Assembly (NCBI GenBank): GCA_028285445.1
Contig: JANQPQ010000026.1
Coordinates: forward strand, 45,805-109,804
Direction of reading: 5' to 3'
Origin: Cyclobacteriaceae bacterium
GTDB taxonomy: Bacteria > Bacteroidota > Bacteroidia > Cytophagales > Cyclobacteriaceae
DNA length: 64,000 bases
Part shown: positions 18,331 to 27,560 of the stretch, in pieces
How positions within the stretch are numbered: the first letter of the stretch is position 1
Layout of the letters: each line of letters opens with the position of its first letter
Position numbers and translations under genes: made by a program
The notes under the pieces: model-generated
Seen by the model: the letters and a program-made list of their open reading frames with translations, nothing else
Database searches by the model: none
What the model was told of the DNA's origin: nothing

Positions 18331-19350
18331 CTAATTTTCTTTTCTTTTAATAATACTGTTAAGATTACTGGTAAGGGTAAATGTGTTACCTGCCGCGGCT
18401 ACATGGTAGTTTGCCCTAGTATAGGCAAATTCAAATGATTTTATTTTGAACATGAATCCATAAGAAAACCCGGCTCCGCCTGAAATACCCTCTAATCTCA
18501 ATTCCTTCCGGAGTAAATGATTATAACCAAGCCTCAAGTTGAAGTTGTCACTTAGTAACATCTCCATGCCCACGGCGAGGTGTCGGAATATCTTGTCTAC
18601 AGTTCCTGGCTGTTCCGTTTCCAAACCTTCATCATCCGACACGAAAAAAGCCAAATCTCCCTCATAAAGATTATAGGCTGTAGTTGTGAAACGGATTGGC
18701 ATGTACTCCGGTTTGAATGACACTCCCAGTTTGACATCGAATGGAACATTTGATTCACTAGTCTCGCTGAAGTCACTGACCACGAAACCAACATTTTCAA
18801 TTACCATCCCAATTACCAGGTCTTTCGTCGGATGCACAAAAGTACCACCAATATCTAATAGCAACGCTGATGAATTGAAGCTTGCAATGCTAGTTGATAC
18901 TATCTTCAAGCTGGCTCCAATACCAAAATTTCTTACTTTTCTGGAATGACTAATATTAAGCAGAAAGTCCCGTGCATCGAACTCTCCCAGGGAATTACCA
19001 ACATCATCGAAGCTCTCAAAATTGCCGTAGCCCAGGTACTTTATTCCTAATCCCCAAGTGCCAAGCTTGTTATCGTTATGCACATAGCTGAGCGCAGCCA
19101 GATCAATACCTCCCGGGAATGACAAGTAGTTAATAGATGCAAATCCACCCAAATCTGCCGATAGAAGCGCAGGGTTGTTGAATAGCAGGTTTACATCCTT
19201 GCTGTAATGGGAAACATTGACCCCTCCACTTGCCGCCTGCCTTGCTGAGGCGGGTATGTTGAGAAATTCAAATGAGCGCTGCCCACCAATTTGACTAGCA
19301 GCCAATTGAGCAGTAAAGACGAGAATAATTCCTAAGGATAAACGCCTCAC
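18331..19350 (-). CDS. porQ: Type IX secretion system protein PorQ
   Basis: PorQ is an outer-membrane beta-barrel protein of the FadL-like PorV/PorQ family that works in T9SS cargo attachment. The 339-residue length fits. A signal peptide ends near residue 19 (AASQ), and the mature protein opens IGGQRSFEFLNIPASARQAA, then VNLLFNNPALLS, which is the family signature. The remainder alternates in barrel-like strands and ends KSFEFAYTRANYHVAAAG. It lies between lon (21 bases upstream) and hslU (8 bases downstream) on the same strand. Its presence agrees with the T9SS-sorted proteins further along the window. Confidence 0.82.
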   Translation of the reverse strand: MRRLSLGIILVFTAQLAASQIGGQRSFEFLNIPASARQAASGGVNVSHYSKDVNLLFNNPALLSADLGGFASINYLSFPGGIDLAALSYVHNDNKLGTWGLGIKYLGYGNFESFDDVGNSLGEFDARDFLLNISHSRKVRNFGIGASLKIVSTSIASFNSSALLLDIGGTFVHPTKDLVIGMVIENVGFVVSDFSETSESNVPFDVKLGVSFKPEYMPIRFTTTAYNLYEGDLAFFVSDDEGLETEQPGTVDKIFRHLAVGMEMLLSDNFNLRLGYNHLLRKELRLEGISGGAGFSYGFMFKIKSFEFAYTRANYHVAAAGNTFTLTSNLNSIIKRKEN

Positions 19351-19371
19351 TTGGTCAAGGATAAGTTTACG

Positions 19372-21843
19372 CTAATTGTCGTCAAGCTTAAATTCGATAG
19401 CCCTTTCGGCCTTGGATTGCAACAGAGCCAGATCAATCACCTCTTCCACAGTATCAACGTAATGGATCTTCAAATCTTTGATATAATTCTGACTAATTTC
19501 GTCGATATCCTTCTTATTCTTTGTGCAGAGAATAATCTCTTTGATACCCGCTCTTTTTGCTGCCAGTATTTTCTCCTTGATACCTCCCACCGGGAGCACC
19601 TTGCCCCTAAGTGTAATCTCACCAGTCATTGCCACTTTTGCCTTCACCTTTCTCTGGGTAAAAGCAGAAGCCAAGGAAGTAAAAATCGTAATCCCCGCTG
19701 AGGGTCCATCCTTGGGCACTGCCCCTGCCGGAATATGCACATGGAGATCGTATTTCTCAAATACGCGATAATCCAGACCAAGGTCATCAGCATTTGATTT
19801 TAAGTAGGACAAGGCCGCCATAGCTGACTCTTTCATTACATCTCCAAGTTGGCCTGATAGCGTAAGCTTGCCTTTACCTTTGCTTAGCGAAGATTCAATG
19901 AAAAGTATCTCGCCGCCTACGCGGGTCCAGGCGAGTCCAGTTACTACCCCGGCTGTTTTGTTGTCTTGATAAAGCTCCTTGTCAAAGATCTCTGCCCCTA
20001 AAGACTTCACCACCATCTCTGGAGAAACCGTTTTATCGTACTTCTCTTCCAGCGCCACAGATTTAGCTACTCGCCTCACTACTGTTCCAATCTGTCTTTC
20101 CAGGTTTCTAACACCAGACTCCCTGGTGTAGTCATCAATAATTTTGCTCAATCCTGACTTGGAGAATTTCACGTCAGTACTTTTCAACCCATGCTCCTCC
20201 TTCTGCTTTGGAACCAAATGCCGTTTGGCGATCTCTAACTTCTCTTCCAATGTATAGCCACTGATCTCTATCACCTCCATCCTGTCTCTAAGTGCAGGAT
20301 GGATTGTATCTAAGGAATTAGCTGTTGCTATGAAGAGAACTTTAGACAAATCATAATCTACTTCCAGATAGTTGTCCGCAAAAGAATGATTTTGCTCAGG
20401 ATCCAGTACTTCCAATAATGCAGAAGCAGGATCACCTCTGAAATCTGAACTCACCTTATCAATTTCGTCCAGAATGAATACTGGATTCGAGGAATTTGCC
20501 TTTTTTAAGTTTTGGATGATTTTGCCCGGAAGCGCCCCAACATAAGTTTTTCGGTGGCCTCTGATTTCGGCTTCATCGTGAAGCCCTCCCAAACTCATAC
20601 GCACATAATTGCGATTGAGTGCTTTGGCTACGGATTTGCCCAATGAAGTTTTACCCACCCCTGGAGGGCCATAAAGGCAAAGAATCGGTCCTTTCAGATC
20701 TTGCTTAAGTTTTAGAACAGCCAAATACTCAAGTATCCGATCCTTGACCTTCTCCATTCCATAATGATCCTTGTCGAGGATCTTTTTAGCTCGGTTAAGA
20801 TCAAAGTTGTCAGTAGTGATTTCTCCCCAAGGTAGGTCAACTAGGAATTCCACATAGTTCATGGCCACCGGATACTCCGCCGCTGCCGGATTCATTCGTG
20901 AAATCTTATCAAGCTCTTTGTTAAAGTGCTTGCCAATTTCCTCTGGCCATTGCTTATCTGCTGCCCGCACCCGTAACTCCTCAATCTCCCGGTCTGGCCC
21001 CTCCTGGCCTAATTCATCCTGCATCACTTTAATCTGTTGACGGAGGTAGTAATCTCGTTGCTGCTGATCAATGTCGGTATTAACCTTGTTCTGTATCTCG
21101 TTCTTCAGCTCGAGCATCTGGATATCCTTAAGCATAAACTCAAGCAGAATAGTGGCGCGTTGTACCCCATCCTCGGTTTCCAGTAGCTTTTGTTTGTCTT
21201 TGACGTCCACATTAAGGTTTGACGACAGAAAGTGCGTAAGGAAGCCTGGGTTATGAATGTTGTCTAAGGCCAGTTGAGCCTCCTGGGGAATTTGTGGGTT
21301 GAGCTGTAGGATTTGCGATGCAGAATCTTTTAATGACTGCACCAAAGCTTTTACCTCCTTGTTATCCACCGGGGGAAACGAGTCATCCAAAAAATCAATG
21401 CTAGCCTTGAGGTAAGGGTCTTGCTGCAAATAGCTCTTCACTTGAAACCGCTGCAAGCCCTGTATAATAATGGTTGTATTACCATCAGGTAGTACCAACA
21501 TCTTTATGATCTTGGCTCCTGTGCCTGTTTTAAAAAGATCGTCTACTTCTGGTTCCTCCGCTTTGTTATTCTTTTGTGCAATAACCCCAATAATCCTATC
21601 ACCTTGATAGGCCTCCTTGACCAGCTTTATAGACTTCTTTCTTCCCACGGTTATGGGTATTACTACACCGGGAAAAAGAACTGTATTCTTTACGGGAAGA
21701 ATCAACAAATCCTCTTTATCGTCGATTTTTTGTAGGTCTTCCTCGTCAGTGGCTGTAATTAATTGAATTAGATCTCCCTCTTCTTTAGCTCCCAAATCGC
21801 CGAAGAAAATATTATCTAAATAGTTGCTTGCGTTGTCACTCAT
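19372..21843 (-). CDS. lon: ATP-dependent Lon protease
   Basis: Lon degrades misfolded and regulatory proteins in the cytoplasm. I place the start at the ATG at 21843 (MSDNASNYL, 823 residues), which has an AGGAAA ribosome-binding site; an open frame 34 codons longer has no family support. The N-terminal LAN substrate-binding domain starts [16 protein letters not shown]. The AAA+ core has [13 protein letters not shown] (Walker A) and [10 protein letters not shown] (Walker B). The protease domain has the Ser-Lys dyad in [10 protein letters not shown] and [14 protein letters not shown]. It heads a lon-porQ-hslU run and diverges from a PorE-like gene. A 15-base palindrome lies 21 bases before the start. 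Confidence 0.95.
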   Translation of the reverse strand: MSDNASNYLDNIFFGDLGAKEEGDLIQLITATDEEDLQKIDDKEDLLILPVKNTVLFPGVVIPITVGRKKSIKLVKEAYQGDRIIGVIAQKNNKAEEPEVDDLFKTGTGAKIIKMLVLPDGNTTIIIQGLQRFQVKSYLQQDPYLKASIDFLDDSFPPVDNKEVKALVQSLKDSASQILQLNPQIPQEAQLALDNIHNPGFLTHFLSSNLNVDVKDKQKLLETEDGVQRATILLEFMLKDIQMLELKNEIQNKVNTDIDQQQRDYYLRQQIKVMQDELGQEGPDREIEELRVRAADKQWPEEIGKHFNKELDKISRMNPAAAEYPVAMNYVEFLVDLPWGEITTDNFDLNRAKKILDKDHYGMEKVKDRILEYLAVLKLKQDLKGPILCLYGPPGVGKTSLGKSVAKALNRNYVRMSLGGLHDEAEIRGHRKTYVGALPGKIIQNLKKANSSNPVFILDEIDKVSSDFRGDPASALLEVLDPEQNHSFADNYLEVDYDLSKVLFIATANSLDTIHPALRDRMEVIEISGYTLEEKLEIAKRHLVPKQKEEHGLKSTDVKFSKSGLSKIIDDYTRESGVRNLERQIGTVVRRVAKSVALEEKYDKTVSPEMVVKSLGAEIFDKELYQDNKTAGVVTGLAWTRVGGEILFIESSLSKGKGKLTLSGQLGDVMKESAMAALSYLKSNADDLGLDYRVFEKYDLHVHIPAGAVPKDGPSAGITIFTSLASAFTQRKVKAKVAMTGEITLRGKVLPVGGIKEKILAAKRAGIKEIILCTKNKKDIDEISQNYIKDLKIHYVDTVEEVIDLALLQSKAERAIEFKLDDN

Positions 21844-21863
21844 CTTTTCCTGCTCTCCTATTA

Positions 21864-21878
21864 ATGCCAAAATGGCAT
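21864..21878. promoter_or_regulatory. 15-base palindrome in the lon leader
   Basis: ATGCCAAAATGGCAT is a six-base inverted repeat with a three-base spacer, 21 bases upstream of the lon start codon. It could be an operator or form a small RNA hairpin near the ribosome-binding site. No known regulator is recognised. Confidence 0.3.
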
Positions 21879-22029
21879 AAAAAGTGGCCTTTATCCGTAT
21901 ATATAAAAGTGTTTCTAAGAGGTTCAAGAGGCATGCCAATTGCATGTAGTAGCAAAGCTCTTTCTTTTAAAAGAAGGAGATAAAGCTTAATTTTAGATAT
22001 AATTTTTGCCAAAGAGTTGACTTCCAACC

Positions 22030-24021
22030 ATGCCAGCAATTAAAGATTGGGTAGGTATTTTTCTAATAATAATGGCTGGGGTATCTGTCGTTAGTACAGA
22101 TGTAAATGCTCAACGAGGAAGAAAAAGTAAGCTGCTTTCGCCCGAATATCTCAATAAGGACATATCCAGCTTTGCCCAATCTGACCTTTTTGACTTTAAG
22201 AATGTAAACAGGATAGACTACTTCCTTGACAGAAAGGAGTTGGGGACCATCCTGGCGCTTGACCAGGAAAAGGACTGGCAGAGACTATACGCCCCGCTGA
22301 GGCAGTATGTAAGAAAGTTCGGAATTGAGAATTTTTACAAAGATACCTACCTCATTTGGCGCCTTGCCAAATTGACAGAGACTTATGGTAATCAGGATGA
22401 GGCCATTCTACTTTATAAGTTGGTGCTTAAACATCACAGAGACGAAGTCAATATTGGCAAAATAGAGCTGCATTACGACAGCCTGGTGCAGAACGACAAG
22501 GATTATTACGTACCTCTTGACTATTACTATGAGCTAGTTGAGTTTCGTAATGAAGTTGACACCTTGCGGCCACCGCAAGGTGTATTGCTAAATATGGGTG
22601 AGGAAATTAATTCCGACGCCTCCGATTATGGTCCCACTTTGAGTGTCAGTGACGATATTTTAATATTCAGCTCACGCAGAAATGTATCATACCGTGGCCT
22701 TGAAGAAACTACCAATGAAGATCTTTTCTGGTCCACGCGCGACGAAGGATACTGGAGCAAAGCCAAGGCTTTTGAAAGCATAAATACCGAATTTAACGAA
22801 GGCTCAGCCAGCCTTACTAAAGATGGCAAAACGCTGTATTTCACCAGATGCTACTCGCCAGATTCTTACGGAGATTGCGACATTTTTGTGGCTAAACTGC
22901 AAGAGGACAGTACCTGGGCTGAAGTAGAGAATCTGGGCATTAATGTGAATAGTAAGGCCTGGGACTCCCACCCTTCCCTAAACCACAATGAGGATACACT
23001 CTATTTTGCTTCAGACAGAATCGGTGGATTTGGCTTAGGGGATATCTACTATACCTACCGCACTTTCAATGGCGATTGGTCTCCCGCCATGAACGCTGGT
23101 CCAATTATCAATACACGTAATAACGAAATCAGCCCATTTTATCATCATGTTTATGATGTGCTCTATTTTAGTTCGAATGGACACGCACTGAACTTTGGCC
23201 TATTTGATATCTACAAAACTTATCGGCATGATAAGAACTGGGGTGAACCGAAGAATATCGGCCCCCTGGTGAATGGGCCGGGTAATGAATACTACTTTAC
23301 CATAGATTCTGAATCCAAAGATCTGTTCTATGCCCGCTCAAAAGAGAAAGACAATTCAGATCTTGATCTTTACAGCTTCCCACTTCCGATGGAAGCACAG
23401 CCCGGGGCGACTACGAAATTTGTAGGAAATATTTCCAACCAGATTGATAATGAACCATTCAAGGGGATCGTCTCTATCATCGATATGGATAACGGCATTG
23501 AGGTAGCTCCTAAATTCCTCAGGCCTGATGGCACCTTTGAATTCGACCTCATCAATAATAATAACTACCTACTGATTATTAGGGGGGAAGAGTTTCTCAA
23601 GATTGAAGAGCTCTTTTACCTGGATGGCGACTCTGAGTTCATCCAGAAAACGGAAAATATTTCTTCCAAGATTGAATTTGAATCTATTGTGTTTGGAAAT
23701 GGGGTAGCCGACTTAAGTGCTGAAATGTATGGTGACCTGGACAAGATTGCGGAGTTCCTGCTTGACAATCCCAATTTTAAGCTTAAAATCTCCGGCCACA
23801 CTGATACTGACGGAAGAGAAGATTTCAACCTCACTCTTTCTCAAGACAGAGCTGACGCCATTAAAGAATATATCGTATTCTTCGGGTCGGTAGAGCCTGC
23901 ACGAGTGGAGGCCCGGGGCTTTGGAAGTTCTATGCCAATCGTGGAGAGTTCCAGCGATGAAAACAAAGAGCTAAACCGCCGTGTGGAATTTCAACTCTAC
24001 AAAGTACGGGACGGTTCCTAG
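22030..24021 (+). CDS. OmpA-family protein with PD40 propeller (PorE-like)
   Basis: The 663-residue envelope protein has a signal peptide ending near VNAQ (residue about 29). The N-terminal 170 residues are helical and TPR-like. Five PD40/WD40-like blades follow (SVSDDILIFSSRRN, KDGKTLYFTRC, HNEDTLYFASDR, YHHVYDVLYFSSNG, SKDLFYARSK; about 210-445), then a carboxypeptidase-regulatory-like domain (about 460-540). The C-terminal OmpA domain has KLKISGHTDTDGRED. TPR, propeller, CRD and OmpA in this order and length is the architecture of PorE, a peptidoglycan-linked T9SS component. Unlike typical PorE, the signal peptide lacks a lipobox Cys, and many gliding or envelope proteins share similar parts. 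Divergent from lon. Confidence 0.72.
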   Translation: MPAIKDWVGIFLIIMAGVSVVSTDVNAQRGRKSKLLSPEYLNKDISSFAQSDLFDFKNVNRIDYFLDRKELGTILALDQEKDWQRLYAPLRQYVRKFGIENFYKDTYLIWRLAKLTETYGNQDEAILLYKLVLKHHRDEVNIGKIELHYDSLVQNDKDYYVPLDYYYELVEFRNEVDTLRPPQGVLLNMGEEINSDASDYGPTLSVSDDILIFSSRRNVSYRGLEETTNEDLFWSTRDEGYWSKAKAFESINTEFNEGSASLTKDGKTLYFTRCYSPDSYGDCDIFVAKLQEDSTWAEVENLGINVNSKAWDSHPSLNHNEDTLYFASDRIGGFGLGDIYYTYRTFNGDWSPAMNAGPIINTRNNEISPFYHHVYDVLYFSSNGHALNFGLFDIYKTYRHDKNWGEPKNIGPLVNGPGNEYYFTIDSESKDLFYARSKEKDNSDLDLYSFPLPMEAQPGATTKFVGNISNQIDNEPFKGIVSIIDMDNGIEVAPKFLRPDGTFEFDLINNNNYLLIIRGEEFLKIEELFYLDGDSEFIQKTENISSKIEFESIVFGNGVADLSAEMYGDLDKIAEFLLDNPNFKLKISGHTDTDGREDFNLTLSQDRADAIKEYIVFFGSVEPARVEARGFGSSMPIVESSSDENKELNRRVEFQLYKVRDGS

Positions 24022-24029
24022 CCCAGCCA

Positions 24030-24398
24030 CTATTCATTTAGGTTCTTCAGCTTTCTACTCTCGCTGATATCTCCCTCAATATTATAATAGGCAAATATCT
24101 CCTTGATTGCTCCATCTTCCGTATAAAGCCATTCACTAACCACCATGGTAAAGCCAGGATTCACTATAGTATAGCGAACTGCAGCCCGATTGCCTTCATA
24201 TACTTCATCATGAAGATTGATCTTGTTCCCTAAGAATTTGTCTTGATTAGATTTGACCAGTTCCAAATACGGGTCGCGGCCATCTATGGTGCCGTACGGG
24301 CTGTGGTGCTTGAAATTTTCAGAAAGAGGCATGTCAAGAAAATCTCCGCTATCCCATCTTTCAAACCATTCGTTTACCAGTTCTTTTGTGTTCTTCAT
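24030..24398 (-). CDS. SnoaL-like / NTF2-fold protein
   Basis: The 122-residue protein has the look of a SnoaL-like polyketide-cyclase/NTF2 fold. It has an N-terminal helix (TKELVNEWFERWDSGDF), HHSPYGTIDGRDPYLELV, and strand pairs EGNRAAVRYTIV and MVVSEWLYTEDGAIKEIFAYYN. Such small cone-shaped proteins bind hydrophobic ligands or act as isomerases or cyclases. No catalytic residue can be assigned. It converges on the PorE-like gene (eight bases between stops) and is probably monocistronic. Confidence 0.7.
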   Translation of the reverse strand: MKNTKELVNEWFERWDSGDFLDMPLSENFKHHSPYGTIDGRDPYLELVKSNQDKFLGNKINLHDEVYEGNRAAVRYTIVNPGFTMVVSEWLYTEDGAIKEIFAYYNIEGDISESRKLKNLNE

Positions 24399-24510
24399 TT
24401 TAATGATCTCAAATTTCTGCCAGCCATAATACTGTTTTACGCAGATATCAGGATCGAACTAAAGTAGGATTTTCAGCAATACGGCATTAATCCGTCTTAA
24501 GAACCAGGGA

Positions 24511-24579
24511 AAAAGAGGTAGCCAGGACCCAACAAAGAACCTGGTGATCGCCGCATTGGTGCAATCGTCTACCTCTTTT
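24511..24579 (-). terminator. Branched terminator overlapping the hydrolase stop codon
   Basis: An 11-bp perfect outer stem, AAAAGAGGTAG paired with CTACCTCTTTT, closes 47 bases that can form two inner stems: GATTGC/GCGATC with one G-U pair, and CCAGG/CCTGG. Read on the minus strand, it starts inside the alpha/beta hydrolase stop codon and ends in a T-run. It is a plausible intrinsic terminator, but the three-way-junction shape is unusual for one. Confidence 0.6.
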
Positions 24580-25597
24580 ATTCTTGCAAAAAACTCTTCA
24601 TGGCCGCGTTCACTTCCTCCGGCTTATCTTTCCACATACAGAGGTGTCCTCCCTCTATATCCACAAACTTCATCTCCGGATTCTGCTCTTTGGCCAAATC
24701 CCAAACATTGATGAAATAGTTCTCTACATAGAAGATATCCTGATTGGTGAGTACAGACTGGTTAAAGGTTGGTACTAAGACCAGGGTTGGCGTTTTTACT
24801 TTTGCGAAATCTGCGGACATATCCTGCGCCCAGAATTCGCATAAATATCTTATCAGTACTGGTAGTGGAGCAGAGTTAGCTTCATCCCACAGTTGCTGGG
24901 CGATATCGGTATCATTGGCATATTGGTCGGCTGTAAAGTTGTTGGCATCCCAGGTACGTTTGGTTACGGTCTTAAACCAACGTGGGCCCATGTAATAATC
25001 CATCATGGCCACTCTTTTTTTTGGTGAGATTGGCCCTTGGTTGGGATCTTCCCTATCGGCAAAAAACTGGTAAGGCTGTCCTCCCAGGATCACAATTTTG
25101 CCAATCTTATCGGGATGTTGAATTGATAATTGAAAAGCCAGGTATGACCCGGTAGAGAAGTGGCCAACAATCACCGGTTTTTCAAGACTTTCAGTTTCTA
25201 TAAGGTTGAGTATACCTTGCATGGCACCGTCAATCCATGGTTTTTCCAGGTAGCTGGTACCAACTGCTGGCATAGGCGGCGCTGCTGTGCCGCCAAATCC
25301 AGGAAGGCTTATGGCATAAGTTGTATACTCACTGCCAAATGATTTTACTAAGTCTGAAAATATGCCAGCCCCAAATCCGTAGCCTGCAATCAATATCATG
25401 GCTGTATTGCCGGAACCTGATTTCTTAATTTCCCCCAGTTCGCCGAGCACACCGGTTGTGTAGTTTTCAGCATGAACAAGATTGTTGAGGCTACTATCCT
25501 GTTCCATAATCCGCTGACTAAACAGCGGTTGACTAATAATGTTGAGCAAGATAGATATGAGTGCCAATAGCAGGCTCGCTGGCTTACAGAATTTCAT
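24578..25597 (-). CDS. Secreted alpha/beta hydrolase
   Basis: The 339-residue protein has a signal peptide (about residues 1-28, ending LFSQ), so it is periplasmic or exported. The alpha/beta-hydrolase fold is recognised by the oxyanion region MILIAGYGFGAGIF, ISLPGFGGT, and the nucleophile elbow IVGHFSTGSYLAF. The elbow is HxSxG rather than GxSxG; the Ser is present. A catalytic His is in EGGHLCMWKDKP near the C-terminus, and an Asp candidate is in FVDIEGGH or nearby. Substrate unknown; an esterase or a lactone or peptide hydrolase is possible. It lies 99 bases after the AraC gene on the same strand. Confidence 0.78.
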   Translation of the reverse strand: MKFCKPASLLLALISILLNIISQPLFSQRIMEQDSSLNNLVHAENYTTGVLGELGEIKKSGSGNTAMILIAGYGFGAGIFSDLVKSFGSEYTTYAISLPGFGGTAAPPMPAVGTSYLEKPWIDGAMQGILNLIETESLEKPVIVGHFSTGSYLAFQLSIQHPDKIGKIVILGGQPYQFFADREDPNQGPISPKKRVAMMDYYMGPRWFKTVTKRTWDANNFTADQYANDTDIAQQLWDEANSAPLPVLIRYLCEFWAQDMSADFAKVKTPTLVLVPTFNQSVLTNQDIFYVENYFINVWDLAKEQNPEMKFVDIEGGHLCMWKDKPEEVNAAMKSFLQE

Positions 25598-25650
25598 AGC
25601 AGTTATTTCAAGCTTTTACCTCGAATTACTGCTTTAAGTCAATAATAGAG

Positions 25651-25672
25651 GTTACTGCCAGTCGGCGGTAAC
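25651..25672. other. Hairpin between AraC and hydrolase genes
   Basis: GTTACTGCC AGTC GGCGGTAAC can form a nine-pair stem (one G-U on the plus strand), followed on the plus strand by TTGTTTTTTAC. It lies after the stop of the minus-strand AraC gene. The U-run is on the wrong side for that gene, so its role is unclear. Confidence 0.3.
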
Positions 25673-25696
25673 TTGTTTTTTACTTAAGTGGGCGAT

Positions 25697-26845
25697 TTAT
25701 TGGGGTGAAGATGGCAGGTTAGCCCGCTGATAGTACTCTGTAGGACTCAACCCTACCTGCTTCTTAAACGCGCGATAAAAACTAACTTTATTGCTGAAGC
25801 CCGCCTCGTATGCGATATCAATAAACTTCAACTTCTGTCCTCGGTTTTCGTCGATAATTTGCTTGGCCTCCTCTACCCGATAGCCATTGAGATACTCATA
25901 GAAAGTGCAGCCAAAACCTTGATTAAGCACCTGGGACAAATGGTGTTTCGAGATCTGCAGAGCCTCAGCCACATCAAGAATTGAAATATCTTCCAGGTAA
26001 GGCTTTTCGGCTTGCATAAAAGTCTCCAGCTTCTCTTTGTATGCATTCAATAAGCCATCGTCTAAAGAAGATTTTTTGTATTTCAATGGCTGACGCGAAT
26101 CATCCCCACCAAAAAGCAATGGTTCGTTAACCGCAACATAACCTATCAGCTGTATCACCAGCATCATGATGGTTACATGCAGGTAATCTACGAACTTGGG
26201 ATATCCCTCTAGCAAGGCAAAAGTAAAATAGGCAGCCACACAGCTTAATATAAATACTGCATATCCCAGAAGAACTCGCTTAAACCACACCACGCTGCGA
26301 GCGGTAGATTCGGTGAGGGAATTCTTCACCTGCGCCTTGACCAAGACCCGTCTGGAAATTAGCACATAGGTTAAGTTATAGAGGAAGAAACCCAGTCCGC
26401 TCAGGAATCTCTTAATTGAATAAGAAACATCGTTCCTTCTTTCTAAGACGCTCTCAATAACCCTCATCTTGGAATCTAAATCCCAGGTAAAATACCGCAT
26501 CATGGAGGCAGCCATAATCAAAGCGGGAATAAAGTGTAGCAAATTCACCCCCCATATTTTTACTTTTTGTCCAGTTATCGACTTGGAGTAAAAAAACAAC
26601 AGGGGGCCCATGGTGAGCAACAAGGGATAGCTTGTTGTGTGTAGTCTAGGTATATACTGAATGAAACCGGTAACTACCGAGGCGTATTCAAGCAAATGCA
26701 ACGAGAAAGCAAAAAGTAAGCTGGCAAAAATCCGATGCGTGAACCGATGGCGTTTTTTGAGGAAGAGAACTACTGACAGTGCAAAGCCGTGGAAAGCACC
26801 GAAAAGAATAAGAATTGCCCAGAAGTCGATTGTGATCTCCTTCAC
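25697..26845 (-). CDS. Membrane-anchored AraC-family transcriptional regulator
   Basis: The 382-residue protein has about seven hydrophobic segments in residues 10-245 and a C-terminal AraC DNA-binding domain (about 270-380). The second helix-turn-helix is clear: IDIAYEAGFSNKVSFYRAFKKQVGLSPTEYYQ. This layout, seven membrane spans fused to AraC, is common in Bacteroidota and suggests a membrane sensor that acts directly on DNA. The start is GTG at 26845, ten bases after the response-regulator stop; no ATG is available nearby. It is the last gene of the run that encodes the LytS/LytTR pair and a permease, so two different regulators share one transcript. The signal is unknown. Confidence 0.83.
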   Translation of the reverse strand: MKEITIDFWAILILFGAFHGFALSVVLFLKKRHRFTHRIFASLLFAFSLHLLEYASVVTGFIQYIPRLHTTSYPLLLTMGPLLFFYSKSITGQKVKIWGVNLLHFIPALIMAASMMRYFTWDLDSKMRVIESVLERRNDVSYSIKRFLSGLGFFLYNLTYVLISRRVLVKAQVKNSLTESTARSVVWFKRVLLGYAVFILSCVAAYFTFALLEGYPKFVDYLHVTIMMLVIQLIGYVAVNEPLLFGGDDSRQPLKYKKSSLDDGLLNAYKEKLETFMQAEKPYLEDISILDVAEALQISKHHLSQVLNQGFGCTFYEYLNGYRVEEAKQIIDENRGQKLKFIDIAYEAGFSNKVSFYRAFKKQVGLSPTEYYQRANLPSSPQ

Positions 26846-26855
26846 CTGTTAGAAG

Positions 26856-27560
26856 CTACTTGCGTTTCCAAATGTTATCGCCAACAATCTCATTGAATAC
26901 CTGGTCTTTTAAAGACTTACTTATTGGCACTTTTCTATCACCAATAAGTAGTTGGTTACCTTCAATGGAATTTACCTTATCCTTGGCAACAATGAAAGAT
27001 TTATGCACTCGTAGGAAGTTCGCAGCAGGTAGCCGGTCATTTGCAGATTTGAGTGACATCAGGGCAAGATGCGAATTTTGCTCCAGATGGATCTTAACGT
27101 AGTCTTTGTAGCCCTCCACGCAATAGATATCATCGAACAAAATCTTTACAAATTTGCCATCTTCTTTAATGAAAAAGGATTCTATGACTTTTGAAGGGGT
27201 GGAGGTAAAGTGCTCGCGGACCTTGTCGCAGGTTTGGAGAAATCGAGGAAGAGTAATGGGCTTCACCAGATAATCAAAGCCGTTCAGCTCATAACTATCT
27301 ACTGCAAATTCTCTATAGGCGGTGGTGAAGACAATCACTGGTGGCGATTGTAAAGTCTTGGCAAACTCGAGGCCCGACATCTTAGGCATATTGATATCAA
27401 GGAAAATAAGGTCCACTGACTCCTGTTGAAGGAAGTTCAAGGCATCAATTGCCCTATTAAACTCCCCGGCTTGCTCCAGAAAATCTACTTCCGAAATGTA
27501 TTCTCCCAGCCCCTCTCTGGCCAGGGGTTCATCATCTACCACAATACACTTAATTGTCAT
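26856..27560 (-). CDS. LytTR-family response regulator
   Basis: The 234-residue two-component regulator has an N-terminal receiver (1-120) with the acidic pocket CIVVDDEPLAREGL, the phospho-acceptor Asp in LIFLDINMPKMSGLEF (about D55), and the conserved Thr and Lys (VFTTAYREFA, DYLVKPIT). A LytTR DNA-binding domain occupies about 135-230 (FVKILFDDIYCVEGYKDYVKIHL, FLRVHKSFIVAKDKV). LytTR regulators bind direct repeats upstream of their targets. The start overlaps the kinase gene by 11 bases, so the two are a cognate pair. Targets probably include the neighbouring permease genes, which is inference. Confidence 0.9.
   Translation of the reverse strand: MTIKCIVVDDEPLAREGLGEYISEVDFLEQAGEFNRAIDALNFLQQESVDLIFLDINMPKMSGLEFAKTLQSPPVIVFTTAYREFAVDSYELNGFDYLVKPITLPRFLQTCDKVREHFTSTPSKVIESFFIKEDGKFVKILFDDIYCVEGYKDYVKIHLEQNSHLALMSLKSANDRLPAANFLRVHKSFIVAKDKVNSIEGNQLLIGDRKVPISKSLKDQVFNEIVGDNIWKRK

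Noticed and set aside
21844..21945. N-terminal extension of Lon by 34 residues
   Set aside because: It is not like other Lon N-termini, and a good ribosome-binding site lies before ATG 21843.
25651..25672. Terminator of the seven-gene minus-strand run
   Set aside because: The U-run is on the plus strand side; on the minus strand the stem has a C-A mismatch and no T-run. Kept only as a hairpin.
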